A DNA stretch of 64,000 nt, from the NCBI RefSeq assembly GCF_028502605.1, contig NC_079233.1, forward strand, positions 2,852,001 to 2,916,000, in the 5' to 3' direction. Origin of the DNA: Trichoderma breve. Taxonomy: Eukaryota; Ascomycota; Sordariomycetes; Hypocreales; Hypocreaceae. The notes beneath the pieces were generated by a model. The model saw only the letters and a program-made list of their open reading frames with translations. It had not been told where the DNA came from and searched no databases. Below, piece by piece: positions 36,063-47,200 of this stretch (position 1 is its first letter; every line of letters starts with the position of its first letter). Made by a program: the position numbers and the translations under genes.

Positions 36063-37019
36063 CTATGGTCTGCCTTTCTCAGATTTTGGCCCATACACTT
36101 GGCAGGCCACCAGACCTAACATGGCGAGATACACAAGCAAGGTGAGAACAACTTCCCGGGCAGATAGAGGCCATCGGCTGTTATCATGACCATAATGACA
36201 ATCTGTTGAGAAAAATGATGCATCGTCCGCGCGACCACAGACACTGTTTCGAACGCTTCTATAATGTTCGATAGGATTGCGCCATAGGAACTCAGAGGCC
36301 TCAATTTCGAAAGCAGCAGGAGAATACCTCGCGATATAGGCATTGGTGTTAGCCTCGATATCGACCTTGGCATTATTAGCCTCGATATCGCTTGGACGAA
36401 ACCGAAATAGCCAGCGGACGCGACGAGCCACCAATTGAGACATGATGATCGAAATTGGTCGACCAAGCTTTTTGAAGCAGATAATCGTAAGAACAACAAT
36501 CGAGATGGTGAAAAATTTCCTGAGTCGAGTTTCTTGTGATTTCGTATAGCCTTTTCTCTGTTCTTCAAGGAGAGTTTTATAAACATAGTGAAACAAGTAG
36601 TTCAGAGAACAGTAAATCCACGGAATGACGCCTAGAAAAAAAGTGTGTCTTGGCTGTGTTTCGCGGTACTGGCCTCTGGCCAATCCAACCAATCCAATTA
36701 TATAACAAAAAACCATAACATTGAGCTTCCAGTGGTGTATGTCTGTGTATGGTTCCCCCGCACGCCAAAGTTCATCTTGTATCATGAAAGCATATGCGTT
36801 TAGAAAAAAAGAACCGAAGAGTAGCCCATGAGCAGCGCGGGGAGACAGAAATGGATATGCAACTGCTGGAAGTAAGACGGATATTGTACTGAGATACTCT
36901 GGGGGGATGATTCCACAGCAGGCGACGACAATGTTGTTTAATGTAGGATTTTCGAGTGTTGTAGCACTTTGCAGCTTTTGCAGCCGTGCAGGAGTCATCT
37001 GCATCCGTTGAGAAGCCAT
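36063..37019 (-). CDS. Multi-pass membrane protein, paralogue A
   Basis: With the ATG at 37019 the protein has 318 residues. The frame extends in frame to 37181, but those 54 extra residues resemble translated leader. Several hydrophobic helices are visible (around VLLPAVAYPFL, LLFGSFFLNAYAFM, VFCYIIGLVGLA, IPWIYCSLNYLF, FFTISIVVLTIICF and a C-terminal VLTLLVYLAMLGLV). Between the last two helices is the stretch LVARRVRWLFRFRPSDIEAN, followed by a second DIEAN, which looks like a small internal duplication. The neighbour at 37490-38350 shares helix order and LTARRVSWLFRFYQEDIEAN, so the two are tandem paralogues. I do not recognise the family. A TATA element lies at 37185-37194. Confidence 0.75.
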   Translation of the reverse strand: MASQRMQMTPARLQKLQSATTLENPTLNNIVVACCGIIPPEYLSTISVLLPAVAYPFLSPRAAHGLLFGSFFLNAYAFMIQDELWRAGEPYTDIHHWKLNVMVFCYIIGLVGLARGQYRETQPRHTFFLGVIPWIYCSLNYLFHYVYKTLLEEQRKGYTKSQETRLRKFFTISIVVLTIICFKKLGRPISIIMSQLVARRVRWLFRFRPSDIEANNAKVDIEANTNAYIARYSPAAFEIEASEFLWRNPIEHYRSVRNSVCGRADDASFFSTDCHYGHDNSRWPLSAREVVLTLLVYLAMLGLVACQVYGPKSEKGRP

Positions 37020-37489
37020 TATGTTGGTGCTCTTTTGCGGAGGATTGAGAGTTTGCGATGATGGATTTCGTCGATTGCGTATAAGATAGTAGAGTATCTG
37101 CTGGCTGTGGGATGAGAAGATATCGTAGATACTGATGGTGAGAGAAGGGTGGGAAAGACGGGGTCCCGGGGAGAGCAGCACCAGTTTTATATATGTTTTG
37201 ATGGGATTATCCGTCTACTGGCCGCCTTCTTGCCTTATACTTTCGTTGTCTTATACTTTCAACTTTTGTACACAAATCTCGTACATGGCAACGTAAAAAG
37301 ATTTTTCTAAGTTCATTAAGCCCAAATCCTACACTAGAGTGCTAACATAAAGTTTTAATTGATTCCTATCGCTATATATGTGTATATCTATCACGAAGTA
37401 TAACAACCTCAATACACAAGCCCCACAAACTATCCGGAGTCATAATCCGCCCACTGCTTCTTTAATAAACTCAGTATACCGAGCCGGAG
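37020..37489. other. Intergenic between tandem paralogues
   Basis: 470 bp with the promoter of paralogue A (TATA at 37185-37194, 166 bp before the ATG) and the 3' flank of paralogue B. No other feature seen. Confidence 0.5.
37185..37194 (-). promoter_or_regulatory. TATA element of paralogue A
   Basis: On the minus strand it reads ATATATAAAA, followed by CTGG. Similar elements precede paralogue B and the DUF4238 gene. Confidence 0.45.
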
Positions 37490-38350
37490 TTAGAACTGGT
37501 AAACCACCAGGTTCCACATAGTGATACACACAAGGAGCATGGAAAACATGTCCCTGAATAAAGTAATCATTTCCGGGGTAAAAGATCGCGGCCGCTCATC
37601 CCACTCTAACAAGCCGTCTTTTCCGGAAAGAGTTGCGCCATATTCAATATCAGGTACACTGTCATCGATATCAGGCCTTAAATGTTCCGGATTGCTGAGA
37701 TCATCAAAGAAATCATCGAACGTGTACGGAATATAGGCCTTGGCGTTGGCTTCGATGTCTTCCTGGTAGAACCGGAATAGCCAGGAGACGCGGCGCGCGG
37801 TAAGTCGAGACAAGAGTACTGCAAAGTGTCTACCGAGCAACATGAACCAGCCCGGAATAGAGACTAAGCTTGAAATAGTCCAGAGTTTCGTAACAGGGCC
37901 CAAGTCCAGTCCCGTAAAATACGCCATATAAATTTCCTCCATACTGGGGAGAGCATACGCCCAAGAGCAACTCCAAAGGAGCATGACTAGCAGTAGGACA
38001 CCGGGAATGGTGTCCTTTGGTCGGGCTTGGCATGGCCCGTTTTTGCCAATCCCGCCACCAACGGAAAAGTAGAGGATCGTTAAAATAATTTGCCAAGCGT
38101 GTATGTGTAGATGAGGCTGTCCCTCAATATCCAGAGCCTCAATATACAGCCTAGCTTGCTTGTCGTACGACCATACGTTCAGTGCGGCCGACCAGACGAG
38201 CATCACATGGGCTACGCCAGAGGCAAGCAACGGATATGCAATTGCTGGGAGTACAGCTGCCGCTAGCCGGAGGTTCTCTGGAGTGGTGAGTCTGCTGACA
38301 TCGAAGCCGGTGCTGTTAGAAGCATTCGTATAATAGGACATTGAACTCAT
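37490..38350 (-). CDS. Multi-pass membrane protein, paralogue B
   Basis: One exon encodes 286 residues. Hydrophobic helices occur at LRLAAAVLPAIAYPLLASGV, HVMLVWSAALNVW, AWQIILTILYFSVGGGIG, GVLLLVMLLWSCSWAYA, LWTISSLVSIPGWFMLL and MLLVCITMWNLVV. A cytosolic-looking stretch near residues 185-205 (LTARRVSWLFRFYQEDIEAN) matches the same position in paralogue A, and both start with LPA(I/V)AYP in the first helix. Two candidate N-glycosylation sites lie in the first 15 residues (NASNST). The C-terminal loop is acidic. I do not recognise the family or a function. The pair arose by tandem duplication and has diverged strongly outside these motifs. Confidence 0.75.
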   Translation of the reverse strand: MSSMSYYTNASNSTGFDVSRLTTPENLRLAAAVLPAIAYPLLASGVAHVMLVWSAALNVWSYDKQARLYIEALDIEGQPHLHIHAWQIILTILYFSVGGGIGKNGPCQARPKDTIPGVLLLVMLLWSCSWAYALPSMEEIYMAYFTGLDLGPVTKLWTISSLVSIPGWFMLLGRHFAVLLSRLTARRVSWLFRFYQEDIEANAKAYIPYTFDDFFDDLSNPEHLRPDIDDSVPDIEYGATLSGKDGLLEWDERPRSFTPEMITLFRDMFSMLLVCITMWNLVVYQF

Positions 38351-39251
38351 TCTGTCTTGTTATTGCGCGAGGTGGTTGAAAATGTGTGGTAGTTTGTTCT
38401 GTAAATCGTGTATGAGAGAGTAAATCAAACGTTGGGAGAAAGAAAAGTAGTGAGAAGGGAGAAGGAAGCAGCCCAGCTTTATATATATCTGGTTACGGGG
38501 CCTTTCGAAGGCGTTGATCCGTATTTTCCGTTATACTCTAAGGCTTCTAAAGTCTTTTTATATATCCGCCAGCACCGTACTCAGCCCCTAACCCACATAC
38601 TTTATCTTAGACCAATATCTATCGGCTGTATCTGTGAGTACTTGTTTAGGTTGATAGAAAGGAGACTTATATTCATCAATGCCATATACTTTTGAGTTTC
38701 ATTCAACTAATAAAGTTCGTGGTGACTCAGAAGTATACGATTGGTAGCCAGAACGTAGACCTGATTAATAAGATTAAGGGAAGACTCAAATATCGATGCG
38801 ATTCAAAGAGTAAGGCTATCGGGAGATGTACATATACCCTTCGGATGTTATTCAATAGCATTTATACTAAACTTAACAGCTACCAGGAATGACGCACAAA
38901 TGTAGTTCAAGAGGTGACAATGCAGATTAACTTTCCATGTAGAAGCCTTCTATGTGCCTCGCTCCAGCATGACCACGGCAAGTATTAGAGGGCTGATATT
39001 GACTTGGATAACCTCCACAGCAACGAGGACAGCTCTTTTACATAGAGGAGCGCCCATATATTCTAGCTTTTGTACTTCCTATATTCAAGCCTTTCTTTTA
39101 CTTCACCTTTCGTCGCAATTCCAAGGTATAGTTCAGGTTTGACTTCACAATACTTTTCAATTTCATCCGGGCGCGATGATTATTGTAAAATTGCACACAT
39201 ATACCTGATACTAATGAAATAACGGTACGTATCAACAGCTCCTTGAAAACT
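38351..39251. other. AT-rich intergenic, about 0.9 kb
   Basis: Contains the promoter of paralogue B (TATA at 38478-38488) and the 3' flank of the DUF4238 gene. Open frames on the plus strand (38408-38695, 38692-38892) have no domain or splice support. Confidence 0.5.
38478..38488 (-). promoter_or_regulatory. TATA element of paralogue B
   Basis: On the minus strand it reads ATATATATAAA, then GCTGGGC, 128 bp upstream of the ATG at 38350. Confidence 0.5.
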
Positions 39252-41695
39252 TTAACCCAAAGGCGGAGTTGGAAAGGTCAATCTAAAAAATACGTCCTCC
39301 AGTTCTCGCAATAAACCATCTTCAGCCTTCCCTCCCATAGCCACTTGAAAATTTGATCTCACATGAACTCTCACCATCAACTCCAATTGTTCTTCCTCGG
39401 AAGCAAAAGGAAGATGGAATAGCCCACCGCGTGTACCTTCCGTGCGGAGGCTTTCCTCCTCTTGCTGAGCCAACAGCTCAACCTCTGGAATACCTGGATA
39501 GCGTTACCGTATTAGCATGATATGGCAGAGAATATTGTGCAGGGTAGGGTCAACATACCGCAGTCTCGAATTTTGCCTGCCGCAGTGGTTAGAATCTATG
39601 TGATGTTGCTCTGTACTTTGGATTTATATTCCTACCTGGACGGATGAAGATAACGGAATGAAATAGCGCATGAGAGACGATATATTTAGTCCTGAAGGCA
39701 TGTTCCCACAGGCTTTCTATCATATATTTTCGAGTTACAATGTCGTTAAGTACCGTGGTCTGCATCAATTTATTTAACGTATTCTCAGTATAGAGCTGAG
39801 AGCCTATACTAGTCAGTATAGCTCAACGTCCGCGGATTGAAGTATTTGGGCCAGTAATAAGATGCTTACTCTGAGCAAATATATCTTCTGGACCTTCTCT
39901 TACTTCCTCAGTCACGAGAAGGTCAATCTCATCTTGTGTTTCATCACGATATCCGAATTGCTCTTTCCTAAGCAATTTCAGATAAAGCCAGTATCGTGAG
40001 CAATACGAGGCCATAAACATAGTGCAGATGATTGACCTATTTCGCATTTGGATCATTTCACTGCAACCAACACTCAGTGATTCGATCACACTTTGGAAAT
40101 AAACCATTTTCCCGGCCTGGGGCACGTCTCGATCAAATAGTGCTTTCCCACCTGGACAACAAGTAATCAGCATCAATAGTTTACAATTATATCTCTCAAT
40201 TTCGAGGCTTCTACTTACCAAGCTTCATGTATAGGTCAAAAAAGATAGCCACTGGATCATCACGCGAAAGGCCATTCTGCAATCTCTGCATCACTCTTCG
40301 AAATTCTAGTGGCTTATCCGTTGATTGCCTCCTAGAAATCGTCGGAACCATTTTCATAGTTCTCCATACAAGGGAGTTTTGCGAACCTAGGTGCTTGGCA
40401 AGAGTCTCTAACCCTCGCAGAAACGAGTATCGACTGTCCGGATCATCGCCGCCCACAATCTTGAATGAGTCGCATGGTCCACTCACATAGGACTCCAGTA
40501 TTTGTTTGATGTTTTCTTTGTTTCGGTAAGCTATTGTGCTGAATCCGCCTGCATTATCCAAAAAAATGTTGTTTATGGTGTTCACATGGCCACTTTTGAT
40601 GGGATGATATGTAAAGTGAAACTTATCTGTTGGCCGAAATTTCCCATCATATCCCGCAACAGCATGAGCCTCTCCATTAATAATTTCAGAGTAATTATTC
40701 CTGCACTTCTTTATTGGCAGATCTTCCAGCATTGATTTCGTGTCCTCACCGTAAACACGCTGGAACGATGACCAGAGGGCATCATTACGCGCCTGGCTAA
40801 TTTCCCAATTGTAGTCTTCCTCAGGATTTGGTAGTGCAAGACACCGTAAGACGATTATCAGACGCGGTGATATGGGTGCAAATTCGTGATATCCGGCATG
40901 ATAACCGCCTATCATCTTGCCTGTGACATCCCTGCGGAAAGTACTAGGACCTTCAAAAACGTTGTAACAATTATCTGTCAGGATAAACTCATCTGTGACC
41001 TCTGAAGGGGTACATATGGCCATATAATATGTTTCGCAATGCATAATAAACCAATACGCGTCGTCAGAAAACATTTTGCATGGGAGTTCGTCGGTCCATT
41101 TGCGTTCAGGGTCCATTTCCAAGTTCATGATTGTTTCCAGATTGTGATACCACACATCCCTCGGTGTGGAGAAGTGGTGCTCCTTCATATATTCAAGAAG
41201 TAGCTCTCGATCCTTGGAACAGTAGTCCTCAGGCTTATCATGATAGAAGCGTTGGTGAAACCCAGAGCCGCGATACTTCAATAGAAATAGAAACTTGCGG
41301 AGCAAATCTCTCTCAATTCTTGTCAGGGTCACAGCTGCGTCACCGGCTTCATGGTTTTTGACAATGCGGCGAAATATAGTGCTCGCTTGTGACTCCATTT
41401 TGCCAAACATTGTTTCGATGCGGCGTTGTTCATGCGATGCAGTTTTGGCTGGATCGTTGTACATATTGGGGGCTCCAAATATGCGCTTTCGCGGATAAGT
41501 TTCCAATCGAAAACGAGGAGGAGTCAGGTCCACACAGTTGACGACGAGGTCGCCGGGGAACTTGTCCTTTTCATGCTTGCATTTGCATTTTTTTCTTCCT
41601 TTGTGCTCGGCCTTTGGACATTGGAATGGGTAAGAGTAATTCTTCAAGATGAATTGGGGAATAAAATGTTGATATTCCGTATTAGTGAAAGACAT
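39252..41695 (-). CDS. DUF4238 domain protein
   Basis: Exons on the minus strand are 41695-40219, 40151-39870, 39803-39636, 39576-39559 and 39493-39252, giving 728 residues; every junction is phase 1 and all introns are GT-AG. The start MSFTNTEYQHFIPQFILKNY carries the QHxIPxxxLKNF-type motif that opens DUF4238 proteins. A Cys-rich loop follows (CKCKHEKDK). The central block contains the conserved features of the family, such as EFILTDNCYNVFEG (the TDNP-like region) and FAPISPRLIIVLR. The C-terminal exons are conserved-looking (LWEHAFRTKYIVSHALFHSVIFI). Exon 4 has only 18 nt; skipping it would remove six residues without shifting frame. DUF4238 occurs in bacteria and fungi and has no established function. 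The open frame begins upstream at a TTG, but the ATG at 41695 fits the family start. Confidence 0.85.
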
Positions 41696-41818
41696 CGCGG
41701 TAGATTTGTATGAAATATGGGAGCCAACGATGACAAGATATGAAGACAGAAACAAAACGAGCAATTTGGGAGAGAGGGTGGATAGGGAGATGAAGTCAGT
41801 CGCTCAACAAGGATCTAG

Positions 41819-41822
<4 letters not shown>

Positions 41823-41854
<32 letters not shown>
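41823..41854. repeat. (TA)16 microsatellite
   Basis: A 32-bp perfect TA run. It is directly preceded by CTT, so the minus strand reads TATATAAAGCC. It therefore doubles as an extended TATA box for the DUF4238 gene, about 127 bp before its ATG. Confidence 0.9.
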
Positions 41855-41856
<2 letters not shown>

Positions 41857-42321
41857 TAATATATAGATATATAGGTATATGTAAATCATTTTGGGAGGCC
41901 AACGCATAATGTACGAATCGCATCTCATTTATATCGTACAAGCCTCATATGACTGAAGTGGTGGGTCGTATTCTGGATTTCCATTGGCAAACCCCAATTG
42001 TTAATGCAACGGCCTCCGAGGCCACCAATCATGTGTTGGCGATTGTCTCACCCAGCATATTCTGTACCACCCTCCCCTACCTTACCTTATGCAAAGGCCC
42101 CCGAGCTTTCGCGAATCAGCTCTTAACAACAGCCCAAGCATTTGATGTCGCTAGCCCAAAGGAATTGCACAAGGCGGAAAATAACCCCCGCCTGAGACCA
42201 TCGACAACGTTAAATACCCCGACTTGCCCAAGCGACCTCCGAACACTCTCTGGAATTTCTCCTCATCCTGTTTCCACCTTTTTTTGCTTTTTACAGCACC
42301 CTTAGCTTTCATACCGCCAGA

Positions 42322-42376
42322 GGTAGTACCACATGGCCCAGCTACCACATCGGTACCTGGGCCATGTGGTACTACC
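42322..42376. repeat. Perfect 19-bp inverted repeat with 17-nt loop
   Basis: Left arm 42322-42340 (GGTAGTACCACATGGCCCA) and right arm 42358-42376 are exact reverse complements. The 17-nt loop (42341-42357) contains a second ACCACAT and a GGTACC palindrome. The arms could form a stable cruciform or RNA hairpin, or act as a paired protein-binding site. It lies 563 bp upstream of the C2H2 gene start. Confidence 0.9.
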
Positions 42377-42938
42377 CTTGGCTTCTTACACGGGGCCTTG
42401 TTATTCGCAAGGTCCTGTTATTTATATCTCGATAGTATCGAAGTGGCAACTGGTATGTATTCCAATTATGGGACTTGGGTTTTGACGGATAATTTGCTAA
42501 CAGCAAGATTTTGATTCAAGAACCAATGATTTTCGGCATGGGGTCTGGCATACGACTCAGTAAACGAGATTATAGTTCATTTGAAGGCAGTGGCGTTGCC
42601 AATCATCGGCGACAGATTGCCCTTCCCCCAAATCAACTAATAATGCGAAATTGCGTCGTATGCTAGGAAACATCGTCTCAGTCATATGGTCAGATTGTTA
42701 TCTTCGCAATGACTCTTTTGAAGCTTTCAAATATGGTATGTTGTTCTCGAGATATCTAATACTAGATTCCGAAGAAATATTGACCAGTTTCAGAAAGCCA
42801 GATTGCCGGACCCGGATAACGTCATTAAAAGGTGTCCAATTATCGTTCTCTGAAAAGAGTCGAAAATTTATAGATATTCGCAAACCAAAACTACTTATTC
42901 AACGCTGCAATAAACAAAGCAGAAGCTCAGTGCCAATC

Positions 42939-43777
42939 ATGGACTGGGCTTCACGCCAAAATCCAGATTTCATGTCCTTTTTGGACCACAATATCGACTG
43001 GGATCTTCTTATGGATTCAACTTTCTTCGGAGACAGCTCCATGGTTGAGCTGCTGGCGGCCGCTGGAAGCCACAACAGTTTAATGCCGAATTTTCCGGAT
43101 ACTGAAGAGGGTATGGGTCACGGCAATGACATATCTTCACTACAATTCGACTTTAATCAGTTTCTACCAACAAGCAATACTTTTCAATACGAGGCAATTG
43201 ACCCGACTTTCGAGCTCGTTGGTGAGGATCATACGGCATTAGACACTGCGACAAGTCCAAGCACCTGGAGTTCTGGCAATACAACTCTTTCACCAACAGA
43301 CAAATTTCTCTCGTTGTCCCCTCCGACTGTCTTGAACTGCCAGTTACCAGAAATGTCCTCCCATAATGAAGGTCAACCAGAGAGTTTTGGTCGGTACATG
43401 CCAATAACTCTGATGAATCCCCCAAGGAACCCTACCAATGTCCAAAAACCAAGAAGACGTAAACGAAAAGATTCACAGATGCTAAAGTGAGTGAACTAGA
43501 ATTCGGTACGGGTATTCAAGGCTAATATATTTTCTTGTTGTACAGGAGAGATGAAAGAAAAGTGACCAAGCCGGAGAAGTGCCATATATGTGGATTAGGC
43601 CATGCGCAGAAAAGAGATTTGGATCGTCACATGGTATCGAATCACCGAAAAGAGGCTGAAAGATTGGGACTTGATGTTTCGAAAATATCGTGCAAGTTTT
43701 GTCCGCTTGAATTTGATGGTATTCGTCGCGATCGTTTAGTTAGGCATACGAAAAGAAAACACCCGAATTTTCTCTAA
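42939..43777 (+). CDS. Small C2H2 zinc-finger protein, putative transcription factor
   Basis: Exons are 42939-43486 and 43546-43777, giving 259 residues; the 59-bp intron has donor GTGAGT and acceptor TACAG, and phases match. The N-terminal 150 residues are acidic and rich in Asp, Phe, Leu and Ser (MDWASRQNPDFMSFLDHNIDWDLLMD), resembling an activation domain. A basic KPRRRKRK cluster follows, likely a nuclear localisation signal. Two C-terminal fingers are CHICGLGHAQKRDLDRHMVSNH and CKFCPLEFDGIRRDRLVRHTKRKH. Two-finger proteins of this layout are common in Sordariomycetes as regulators in accessory loci. It sits in the AT-rich island next to the NLR-like gene, so it may regulate island genes; this is inference. 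The frame runs open upstream to 42651, and the true start could differ. Confidence 0.75.
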
Positions 43778-44233
43778 GTCAACGTCCCCAAATCATGAGA
43801 TATGGAATTACTCTAGTGAAATGGAGGATCGAGTGCTTTGAAGAAGTTGACCCGTTGCATATGCTTCACTGATCCCTCCAAGCAGCTATAGAAAACCGCA
43901 GGTGGTAAGAACCATTCATCCTCTGAAGGAATTGAAAGCGAAGGGCTTAACATCTAAGTTTTTCACTCCTAAACAGCATGCTACTTTTTGTAAAATTCTT
44001 GATCATAAGTTTGTTCAACAAGTCTTAGACCAGCCGTTAAATTGCCTCTCTATATTATTGAGCATTTCCTTCTCAGGCACGCCTTTTGCAGCAGTACTCA
44101 CTCGGAGGAGTAGCCGTTGGTAGCCGCAAAATCAAGGATTCACAGCATTGACGAAAGATGTTAAAGAGGATAAGTTGTAACTATCATAGCATATCAGGTT
44201 ACATATCTTAAAGAAATCTCGACCCTCTTCAGT
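43778..44233. other. Intergenic between convergent C2H2 and NLR-like genes
   Basis: About 450 bp of 3' flank for both genes. The plus-strand frame at 43902-44123 has no recognisable features. Confidence 0.5.
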
Positions 44234-47200
44234 TTATACTGACTCTTCCTCGTCTTCGTCGGAGTTAAATCTATCGCTACTTCTGTCGTAATTGTCGCTA
44301 TCATCGGCCGAGTTATATGTATACTCCAGGCCGTGATCCACAGCTCCACGGCTCAAGAGAAGCTTTCTCACTCTTTGGCAAAGAAGCTTCCTCTGCTTTG
44401 CTGCGTCTAATGCAGTATTGTACTTTCCCCCTTCTAAGTTTATGTCTGCTCCACGTTCGAGCAGAAGCTCAGCCACGTCCTCATGGCCATTAAAAGCAGC
44501 TGCTTGCAATGCAGTGCCGTATAAACCGCCCATCTGGTTTACATCGGCGCCATTTTCGAGCAGCCAGTACACCACAGAGACGTGACCATGATACGAAGCT
44601 GCTTGGAGGGCAGTCCCACAGCGACCGCCTTTCGCATTTATCAATGCGCCATTTCTAAGAAGCATTTCGACGAGATGTACATATCCCTTGGATGATGCTG
44701 CCTGTAAGGCACTGCCATAAAAGCCGCCTGTTGTATTGATATCGTCTCCAGTTTCTTCCACTAAGAAACCGATGGCTTCGGCGATTTTCTCCTGTATTTT
44801 CATTTGATCGGCCGAGGAATCGGTAATCCTAGAAATTGCTGCTTGTATAGTGGTCCCATACCTATGCCCAGATATAGGAGGATTCGTTTTGACGCCATTC
44901 TCAATGAGCAGCCGATAGTCCTCTGGGCGAGCCCATTGTAAGATACTGCCAAATTTATCGGGGTATTCTTTCACTTTGGCTCCTAAATCAAGCATGATCT
45001 GGACCATGCCCTCCTTCTTGCTGGCAGCGGCTGCATGTAGAATGCTTCCTCTCCTCCCACGTGCATCAAGAGTAGCCCCGTACTCTAAGAATAATTGCAC
45101 AATGTCATCACGCCCGTGATAAACAGCCTCTTCCAAAGGATACTCTTGCTTGTAGTTTTTCCTCATCGGATCTGCCCCTCTATCTAAAAGCATCTTGATT
45201 ACCGAAATATTGTCTCTGGGCCCAATAGCCGCTAAAAGTGGTAGCGCTTCTATGCGGTTTGGATCTGCGTCGTTGTCTAGAAGAAGCCGACAGGCTCGAA
45301 GTGAGCAATTAGACGCGGCCGCACAGAGAGCGCTTCCATATTTTGGAACCCCGACACAGTTTATATCAGCTTTGTATTTGATCAGCAGCTCGATGACGGG
45401 TTCATTGTCGTAAAAAGAGGCAATAGCAAGCGGCGTGCCAGATCTCACGCTGTGAGCATTCGGGTTTGCTCCATTCTCTAGTAATATCCTTGTGACAGTA
45501 GCATCTTCCCTAACAGCAATATGAAGGGCGGTCCTATCCTCATATTCGCCAATACTCTCGACGTTGGCGCCGCGACTCAACAGCAGCTGCAGTGTGTCGA
45601 TGTGCCGCTTACAAATGGCTGTGGTAACCGAAACATCCTTGTTTTTCGCACTGGCGTCGTATCCCTTGTCCAGCATGTATGTAACCAAATGGTTCATTCG
45701 ATTCCAAACAGCTTTTTGAAACACCCTGGCGCACACTTTGGCACCTCTATCCACGAGTGAGATGACAAGTTGCTCATCCTTCTGATTGATTGCTTCCAAT
45801 AAAGCCATAGACGAATCCTCGCCTGCGTCTCGACCTGCTCCTTTGTTCAAAAACGTCGTTACGTAGTTTTCTGGAAGGTAAGAAATGACATAGGGTAATA
45901 GCTTATCGAGAAGGCCATCTGTATTGTCAAGTTGTGGTCGAGCGTCGAGAAGGACTTGAAGCATTCTCCTTTTCTTGGCCAGAAGTATTTCCCTCTCCTG
46001 TTCCAGATGCATTTCCCTTTTGGGGAAATATAGCTCCCAACCTTTCTTTTTCATTATTCCAACATAGATAGGATGCTTGTGATCAATTACGGGATATTCT
46101 CGTAGCATATTCGCCACTATCCTGTGACCATTATCCTCATCTTCAACTGCCCTTGTAAGAATATCGCCAATAACATCGAGATTATCCTTGTCTATTAGCA
46201 TCTCAAAAATATCTCGATAGCCCATAATAATGGTCAATGTAGATGGATATAGCTCCTTGTAGAATACTTTGTCCTTTCGAAGTGAGTCTGTTGAATCTTG
46301 CCGCCTTGAGGGACCATTAGTAGCATGTCTGAAGATGTTCCATTCGGAAGCTTCAGGGTCGTAGCCTTTAATGGAGGGGACGATTCCGGCTTTTAGCAGA
46401 ATATCAACGAGGTCTTTCTTATTGTCTCTTACCGCTCGCATAAGCAGCGTGGCTCTTTCATTTCCCCCCAGAGATCGAAATTCGTTCTCTTTGAGCAGGT
46501 GGCAAAGAACTCCACGAAGTTGTAATTCGACAGCATTGTAAAGTCGAGATCCACGAACCTCATAAAAATACGGTTCCACCATCCCAGGCAGAAGTGTTTG
46601 TCTCGTGATCCAAGGGTCATAGGCGTTGATGTAATTCTGAAATAACCCTTCATCGGAATATAGGAATAGAATTTCGCTCTCGAGAATCTCCATCTCGGCC
46701 TCAGCAGATTTAATTTCATAAGGAACGTGCCAACGCCATCTTTTTGCAGCATACTGAAGCAACGGATAATTTCGTATTCGATCTCCGAATGTTTTGTCTC
46801 CATATGCACATTTCGTTTCGAAAACGTCCATTGATAGGTACCTCAGACAAACTCTTGCAATGTACAGGTCCGGGTCTATAGCAGACCCGAATACTTGAGG
46901 GTTGCTCTTCAGATACTCTTGAATCGAAAAATGAGCTAGTTGAAGATTGTTTTCACCATCGCTCACGATTAAACCACAGCACACATCGACCAAGTCTTCA
47001 ATATCTGGTATGTTGTCTCTGTCAATGTCATTCAACATTCCCTCTCCAAGCTCGACAGACAGTCCATGGGATAAAGCGTCAAAGTTTAGTTGTTCTTTCG
47101 TATACACAAGCCACAACAGTGTGCGCAATGCAAAATCGTTATCAGCAATACGGGACATGATGCCACCAAAGTATTCGGAAATAGTTTCTGGCAAGTTTTG

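Larger units (their letters stand above)
41696..42938. other. Divergent intergenic region with (TA)16 and hairpin
   Basis: About 1.2 kb between the minus-strand DUF4238 gene and the plus-strand C2H2 gene. It contains a (TA)16 tract, a perfect 19-bp inverted repeat, and the leader of the C2H2 gene. The plus frame is open from 42651 in phase with the C2H2 gene, but the residues before 42939 do not look conserved. Confidence 0.5.

Noticed and set aside
42151..42348. Minus-strand Lys-rich frame of 65 codons next to the inverted repeat
   Set aside because: No true ATG context or domain, and it runs into the hairpin arm.
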